DNA of 64,000 bases from NCBI GenBank assembly GCA_030435675.1, contig CM059621.1:8308001-8372000 (forward strand). The letters run 5' to 3'. Of this stretch, positions 57,301 through 64,000 are shown piece by piece (the stretch's first letter is position 1; each line of letters starts with the position of its first letter). The notes under the pieces were generated by a model that was not told the origin of the DNA, made no database searches, and was given only the letters and a program-made list of their open reading frames with translations. Made by a program: the position numbers and the translations under genes. This stretch comes from Steinernema hermaphroditum. Lineage: Eukaryota > Nematoda > Chromadorea > Rhabditida > Steinernematidae.

Positions 57301-60300
57301 CTAGGAGGGGCGTGTGGGGGTGAAACCGAGATTCTTGCGGGAGAGGAAGAGGTGGATCTCGAGGAACCGAGGCCTCGAGGCGGGGTCCGCGCTCCAGCAC
57401 TCCTGCAGCAGGTCGGTCATCTCCTTCGGCGTCGACGCGTCGAATTCGAGGCGCTCTGCCGCCTGCTGCTGCACCACCGCCGTCGCGTTGTCCACGAGCT
57501 CCGCGTTCGAGAAGCCTTCGTGGGGTACCGTCCTACAGTACCCCAAGATCTCCCACACTGCCACCGCGAACGACCACACGTCGCTCTTGCTCGTCCACGA
57601 GTTCTGAAAGCGGGGGATAGAGGGTCGCCTGGAAGGTTCGCCACTCACCAGGATGATGCTCTCCGGCGCGGAATACCGTAGTTGGGCGTGATGACAGGCG
57701 CCTCTCGGCGCGCAGACCCTGATGTTCAGATTGGTCTCGACGAGACACGACTGCGGCGAAAGGTGCCCGTGTACGATGCCCATCTGCTCCAAGTACTTCA
57801 ACCCTGACGCGATACCCGTACACATATACACAAGCGAACCGTAGCTAAAAGGGTACTGTAGGCAGGGGGTACGGTAGCGCGAGACTCACTTTAGAGTGTG
57901 AGCTTCACGGCGGACGAATTGGCGAATGTCGCCGAGCGGAACGTACTCCATGAGGACGGAGTACTCTCCGATCACTCCCAGACACTGAATGGATGCGGTA
58001 GGGTACGGTAGGCGGGGAGGGGACCTACCCTGACGATGTTGGGGTGGTCGAGCTTGGCGAGGATCTCGACCTCGCTGCGGAGGGCCCTCCGGGCTGGCTC
58101 GTGGTCCTCCTCCTTGAGCTTCTTGATGGCCATCGGGACGCCGGGCGTCGAGGTGACCTCGCAGAGGTAGACTACGGTGAACTTGCCCTCTCCCACGGGG
58201 TGCTTCAGGCGGAGCCTGTCCGCCGAGATCTGTGGCTTCGGGGAGTTCTCGAAGCCCGAGTTGGAGGCGGCGATCGGAGACGCCGCGTAGTGGAGCTCCT
58301 CCCTCGACGAGTCCCTACAAAGGCGCTCGATGACAGAGTCCTCGAGAAGAGAGCTTACGTCGCGGGCCAGGGCCTGAGGTGCCTGGGGAGGGTCTCCCGG
58401 GACCTGAGTGCAGGATTGTATGGTCTCCGGATGGGAGAGTTGAGTGTGGACATGGATGCCTTGACGCGGGGTCGCCGCTCGGGGCGCGGGTTGTTGTCGT
58501 AGGTGGAGAAGGTGTAGACGCCCGAGGAGTTGGAGGAGGGCGGCGGGGGGAAGTTGAAGTCGAGGAGGGAGGGCGTGGCGGAGTCCTTGTTGAAGGTGCC
58601 GGTGCGGGAGCCGCGGAGGTTCAGGGTCCCGGAGCTGGACTTCGAAGAGAGACCCATGATCCTGAAGAGAAGGGTGTCGATAGGTCACCTCGATGGAAAG
58701 TACCTCTGTGTGGACTCGGACATCATCGGATCTCCGCTCATGTAGAGGTTGTTCTTGAAGTGACCGTTAGAGGCCGTGACTATGGTGCTCGTGGTGCCAT
58801 TTCCACTCAGGGTGGTCACAAGGTTCCCCTTCTGGTAGGGGTGCATGATCTTGTGGTCGGGGCCCCTCTTCCGGAGGAGCACCAGAAGACAGAGAACAGC
58901 GGTGATGAGGATGAGAAGGACAACAAGTCCTGAAACGGGTCGCTGAAACGTCTCCCTAGAAGTGAAGTCCTACCGGCGAGCAGGATATAGTAGGCTCCTA
59001 TGGAGGTGTAGATGACCGTCCCTTCGGGGGGCGCATCCTCTCGTCCACCCACTAAAAGAGACATTGTTTAGAATCCTGAATCGAGGAAGGGAGGAAGGAA
59101 AGGATCTGAGGGATAGGGTCGCGGAACGAGGAAAGCGAAAGGAAAGGAAAGGTTCAGCGATCTACCAACCGGAGTGCAAAATCGGGTGCTCTTGGACGTC
59201 CGCCACTACCTCTGGGTTCACCCCGGTCACCACCAAGTACTTAGCGATCTCTAAAGACTCGTCAATACCGTGCTCTTCTGTGCCGACTCACCCGAGCTGA
59301 AGTCGATCTCGGTCATGTAGAATCTGTCTCCGGAGAAGGAGAGCGACATCTTGATGAAGCGTCCCTGGCGGCCGTGGGTCGGAAGGACCCACGGAAAGTG
59401 GCGCCAGCTGACGAGGGTCTTGTTGGGACGCTGCACGGAGAGAATCTGCGAGTTCAGGGAGAACGTCTCCCCGTCAGGGCTGAAGAGCATCTCGACGCGC
59501 GTGATGGTGACGCCGTAGCAGTAGAGCGTCACTTCCGAGAAGTTGCGGATCTCGTCGAACTCGAACGTGAAGTCCAGTTGTCCATCTGAAGGCAGAGGCT
59601 ACTCACTGATCTCCTAGGGACACGCTTCCTGCCGTTCAGTTTTTCAATGCTCATAAATCTCCCTATCCAAACTTCTGTCGGCGTAAATCTCCTTTGTACT
59701 CCGCTTTAAGGTGTCTCATTAAACCCGGGTATACCCAATTTACGACCCTCCACGTTACCACACTTTACGACCTCCCCTTACAGCAACTCCATCACCCCTA
59801 TCACCCCGATGTCATAATTTGCGCCTTTCTTTTTGTTCGTTTTATGGCTGCGCACACCTTGTTCGACATTGCGCAAGCGACAAAAAGCGGCAGATGTTCG
59901 GCGCGTCCCGCAGCGCGATGAATCTCCGAAACAAAGACGAACCTGTTTCCGCGTGGCTCCAGCCGATCCAGCTCGCGTTCCCGATCATGGCGGCACTCCT
60001 CGGGTTCTCCTTGGAGACGAATCCGTCGTAGAGGGCGCCGAGGCCGCGCAGCTGCCGCGACTCGCCCCCCTCCGGGCGCACGTCCTCGAATACCGTATCT
60101 CGCAGGTCCTCGTCTCCCGAGCGGAACCCTTTATGCGAGGCCGAGTAGAACAAGAGGCCGTCTACAAGAGGCGAATCAGAAGAAGAGGCTATCTACAAGG
60201 ACTCACCTTCATGCTTGCACCCGTAGAGTTCCCAGCGGAGACATACCGTCCGGAGCTGCTCCGTGTAGGGACGGAGACGGACTCTCGACGCGATTATCGG

Positions 60301-62388
60301 AGGGTCCAGGTGTCTTAGGACGGCTGTCGTTGTGTCCATGTTGCCCGTCATCAGCTGATGACCCGTTCTGTTCCGATACCGTATCCATGGGGAACCCGGG
60401 CGTTGGTACTCGATGTAGTAGAAGGTGGGATATTCCATACCGGTGCCGTTACCGTATCTCCCCTGAGTTTCGACCGCCCTCACGATGAACGTTGCCTCCA
60501 GGTCTACCTGTAGAAAGTCTCTTTGGACATCGTGGACCCTACAGTACTCACCTGGATGTAGGAGGAGGCCGAGGGCGAGGCCTGCTCCTTCGGACACCAT
60601 GCTCCCGACTTGAGCTCTGTTCGTATCCTACAGTACCCCGATTAGGCCGGCACTCCCCGTTCGCTCACCTCGAGTTCTGCGGTCCGACGCTCTGAAGGTC
60701 GAAGCTGCTGGAGGCACTCAGCTGGGAGTCCCTGATGCGTCCCGACTCGAAGCCGAGCGCTTCCTCGAGGCATCTCTCTGCAACGCCGCCAGGTTAGGTC
60801 GAGGTCGCGGATTAGGCGATTAGGGGTGCCCCTCGAGTCGTTAATCATCGCGGTTTCGCACGCCGATTTGTCGCGCAGCCAGTTGGCCCTAACGGCGCTG
60901 TCTCGGGTCAAGAGTTCACCAGGCGGAGATCACGTTGATAAACGCATTAGGGGCGAGTACATCTTAATTGATTGAGTGCGACGCGATTGGACTCTCAAGG
61001 GCGCTTCTGTACGGATGATGATTAGGGCTGACTGAGAGCCTATCTGACATAGTTTGGTAGGCTGGATACGGTAGTAGGTACTTAATGGAGTCCTGAGAAG
61101 TGCCTTGACTTGGGAGAATTGTGAATCCTGTGCAGTTTGGAATCCCCTAGCAGTCCATCCTCGATCCCTTGTTTTCTTGACATTCTTTTGCCGCTAATCC
61201 CCCGGACTACGGTACCCCGTGCCCACGGCTGATAATTCCCCCTAAGGCCTGTTTACACAGCACCCTCCTTCCCATCAGCTCCGGATATCGGGCTGTTTTC
61301 CCTTCTTCGCCCCCAATTAGCAATTCATTTGTGCGCAACAATTAGTTGCAATTAGTGGCGACTCCGTAAACACCAAATGTTTGCCGATCTCGACGCTTCG
61401 GGCGATGCGCCACAGGTGCGCACACCGCGGCTATCCGTCATCGGATCCCCTCGGAGCGCTTCGGACGTCTGTCGATCATCAAAAACGCGCCGTGGGGTCG
61501 CAGCGGTCACCGCGCGGCCGAACCCGTGTTCTGGATTAGCCGCCGAAAGCGAACAGAAGCGACAGTTGCCGGGGCAGAGTTCGCCGGTTAGGCGTGTGCG
61601 CGAAGGACGCGCCGAGGGGACAACGGCTATTAATCAGAGGAGGCAGAGGAACAGTGGCCGCGGGCAATAAATAAACATATGTTTCAATCTCACTCTGCCT
61701 AATGCAGATGGTTCCCGCAAAAACCGGATTTTAATCGACCTCGGAGGGAGCCAGAGGAATCCGTCTTCGGATTATTACGGCGATTATTAGGGGATGGATT
61801 ACGGCAGCCGAGCGGAAGGGCTAGGCGATGCGGGTGGTGGATGGGGGATAGAGGATGTTTGGTGCTGTGAAATATGAGGTCCTGGACATGCTTATGCCAT
61901 TTCGGCTCATTTATTTATTAGAACTATGAGGTAGATAGACAATGAGCGTCTCGATCGAGTCTGTTTTCTGTAGAAGTGGTTTCACTGAATCGGAACCTCT
62001 TCAATTTCCCTAGAAGAGTTTAACCGAAGAAGCCAAAGTGAATCCTCCAAATCGGCTTCCCTGCTTTCTAGGATTAACACCCTTTCTCCCCAATCCCCCA
62101 TCCTCAAAATTAAACATCGTCATCGCATCATCACTTTCGATCATATGGACCAATTTCGCACGTCTCTGCCTCCGGCCCCACTTCCCCTCGGCCCTCGGCT
62201 AATGAGAAGAGGCGCCACCCGCCCGCCTAATTACGTTCGCATTATCTAACGCCTAAATTAAGAGGATCACTTGATCTTCGGGGCGCGAATCAAACGCATT
62301 CTCTGGGGCCAGTAACGAACCAACCTAGGTTGAGGGCGTCCGAGGCGACGGCGACGAAGACGAGGAGGAGCGAAGAGGCGCCGATCAT
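57301..62388 (-). CDS. ddr: discoidin-domain receptor (DDR), predicted pseudokinase, 876 residues
   Basis: Collagen-receptor family. Complement of exons 57301..57603, 57649..57844, 57890..57984, 58029..58314, 58359..58661, 58704..58929, 58974..59051, 59170..59250, 59292..59585, 59943..60161, 60207..60507, 60552..60627, 60669..60777, 62325..62388; exactly 877 codons. A signal peptide (ASSLLLVFVAVASDAL) sits in exon 1 and is followed by a 1547-base intron. The discoidin domain spans about residues 22-183 (CLEEALGFESGRIRDSQLSA to LRWELYGC), and a discoidin-like second domain follows. The membrane segment is VVLLILITAVLCLLVLLRK, about 408-428. A disordered juxtamembrane region rich in Ser/Pro follows. 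The kinase-like domain (about 614-876) keeps the Lys of AIKKLKE, Glu of SEVEIL and the APE (SAPESI), but HRD is HGH, DFG is replaced by CAP and the glycine loop reads GEGKFTVV. The activation loop is very short and has no tyrosine. Confidence 0.93.
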
Positions 62389-64000
62389 ATCACATATCAC
62401 TCTGAAACGTTCGAATTTGCGAACCACATAAAGAGATCTCGCGGCGATCGAGGGGCGCGGGGAGATATGATTGATATCGGACGAGGCGCATCGTAAACAA
62501 AAGGCGTTTCTTGGCTGGGGGCGGGACGCACCACGGACGTCGCCGCCGAGTTTCCTTCCCTGGAAAGCGAAAGCAGGAAGGAGTGGAGCGGAGAGAGGGG
62601 CGGTACGGTCTGTTTGTGAGCCGCGGGGGAGAGTATCAAACACAAATACTCCGAATCGATGGCGATGGCGCAACCCCGAATAGAGATAAGGAACACTTTT
62701 ATGTTGTTTGTACATCGGAAATGCCAAAACAACATAGATAAGAACAAGAAGATATTGAAATCATGAGAAGTAAGGCATGACAAATTAGCAGAAAACGTAG
62801 GAAATCGGGAAAAGATAGAAAAAGGAGACATCTCTTAATCTCTTATCTGATCCTTATCAGGAATGAAAATTAGTAAATCTGACATTTTTGGGTGTTCATA
62901 GTAAAAGTAAAGCTTAGAGGGCTAGTCCTTCAATTCGGTTCGCCTTAGATGGATGTCTGAAATATCTGAAAAACTAGAAGTTGTACCAACAAAAATTATG
63001 AGATTTGTATGAGATTTATGAATGAGACAAGAGATTTAAGGCTATCGATCCTGACGATCCAAAAGAAATACAGTGGTCCAAAAAGTGGAGTCTCACGGAG
63101 AGACCCCACCGGTCGGCTCAAAAAGTTTGCCGAGGACCCTAAGCCCTGTTAACACGGGACGTAGTTCACGCCTAATCCGAAGTCCAACAAGAGAAGGCGT
63201 CTGCAAACAGCATTCTGCAAATAAGACCTACTTCTACTCTCCTCAAAAGCGTGAATTTTCGTCCAAAAAGTGCCCAAAAACGGGTTTCCAGGGGGTGTGA
63301 GCACATCGAATCGGTGGTCAGCTGCCCTCCGCTCGAGGCGTTAGGCATGCACCTCGGGCCGATGCAAACATCATAAATGCAAAGGAGGGCTGGCCGCGAA
63401 CAGCTGACTCGTCGGCGCCGATGAGCGCCGCGCAATTAGGCGCCGCCGCTAGGGGTGCTCTCGTGGCGTACAAAAACGCGATCTGTGAAATATGCGCGCG
63501 AGGGGAGAATGTGACATGACGTTAGGAGGGCTCGGAACGGCCATAAGCCCGAGAGCAAATATTTGGCGGCAGCCGACGGTAGCGAGAGATGTGACTAATC
63601 GGAGGGAAAGTGATTCTTGGGGACCCTGAGGGGGAGCCATGTATTATGCAAGTGATTAGGGCGCGCGATACAGGAAAACGACTCTGAATGCGAACGCTGC
63701 GTGTGGACAATGGCCGACGCGGGAATTATTCACGCTTTGGGTAAACGCGGCTAAAAGGGGTAAACGCGTGAGGAGTGACTGATGAGGGGGCCGAAGAGAA
63801 GGTGTAAAGCGGAGATGTATCGGTCGGGAGCTAATTGGTGGGAATCGAACTTCTTCGATTTGGACAAAAAGAAGGCCGAGGACATATGGCCGCGAAGTGG
63901 CAAAGAGTCGCCACTTCGCGGGACATAAATTCTTAGATCTTCTGGAGGACGGTGTATCAGAGAAATCGCAGTGATCGGTGTCATTTTTAAAAAAATTTAC
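62389..64000. other. upstream region of the DDR gene to the window end
   Basis: Presumed DDR promoter followed by non-coding DNA; A+T-rich at 62700-63100 and GC-richer after 63300. Open frames here have no homology or splice structure. I see nothing else. Confidence 0.45.

Noticed and set aside
59842..59942. Continuation of DDR exon 5 to the stop at 59842
   Set aside because: The discoidin-like domain continues only if exon 5 ends at 59943 (ACAG|GTTCGT) and joins 59585; the read-through is not homologous.

Overview
The window is nuclear DNA from a compact animal genome, most likely a nematode. Protein-coding genes are broken by very short introns (about 40 to 50 bases, GT-AG with T-rich TTTCAG or TTTAG acceptors and no long pyrimidine tracts). 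Several acceptors sit directly in front of start codons, as expected where mRNAs are trans-spliced. Same-strand genes come in tight, operon-like pairs, and the gene content includes nematode families (CCAR1/LST-3, SLO-2, AP-2, GT14, DDR). A member of an apparently lineage-restricted family at 34.3 kb and the use of TACGGTA/TACCGTA motifs in introns suggest a lineage well away from C. elegans; Steinernema or a relative is a guess, not shown.

Layout. 1-1 kb: 5' part of a CCAR1/LST-3 gene (minus). 1.7-2 kb: small membrane protein (minus). 2.5-4.1 kb: SLC10-type transporter. 4.8-6.4 kb: pantothenate kinase. 7.4-13 kb: close same-strand cluster AMSH/STAMBP, XPC, ALKBH1. 13.2-17.8 kb: SLO-2 potassium channel (minus, 17 exons resolved). 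19.1-23.8 kb: a PAT/Ngaro-type tyrosine-recombinase retrotransposon with gag, RT-RNase H and a frameshifted recombinase, bounded by split direct repeats. 24-28.6 kb: repeat-rich, with decayed mariner elements. 29-30 kb: AP-2 transcription factor. 30-38 kb: gene-poor, with one orphan gene. 38-39.4 kb: SAND-domain GMEB-like factor. 39.6-42.8 kb: a FLYWCH-like factor and an unrecognised 532-residue protein (minus). 44.2-46.2 kb: membrin and SAR1, a close pair acting in ER-Golgi transport. 47.4-52.7 kb: a 1553-residue coiled-coil protein with syntaphilin-like and GRIP/GRAB-like parts. 54.6-55.1 kb: a duplicated copy of its C-terminal exons. 55.6-57.2 kb: GT14 glycosyltransferase. 57.3-62.4 kb: discoidin-domain receptor whose kinase domain has lost the HRD and DFG residues.

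Together: genes for DNA repair (XPC, ALKBH1), vesicle traffic (membrin, SAR1, AMSH, the coiled-coil protein), transcription (AP-2, GMEB, CCAR1, FLYWCH-like) and signalling or excitability (SLO-2, DDR). For most multi-exon genes I derived exon boundaries by hand from splice sites and protein homology, and summed exon lengths keep the frame. The best leads are the DDR pseudokinase, the duplicated 3'-terminal exon cassette, the membrin-SAR1 and AMSH-XPC-ALKBH1 clusters, and the retrotransposon whose recombinase lies between its internal and 3' repeats.
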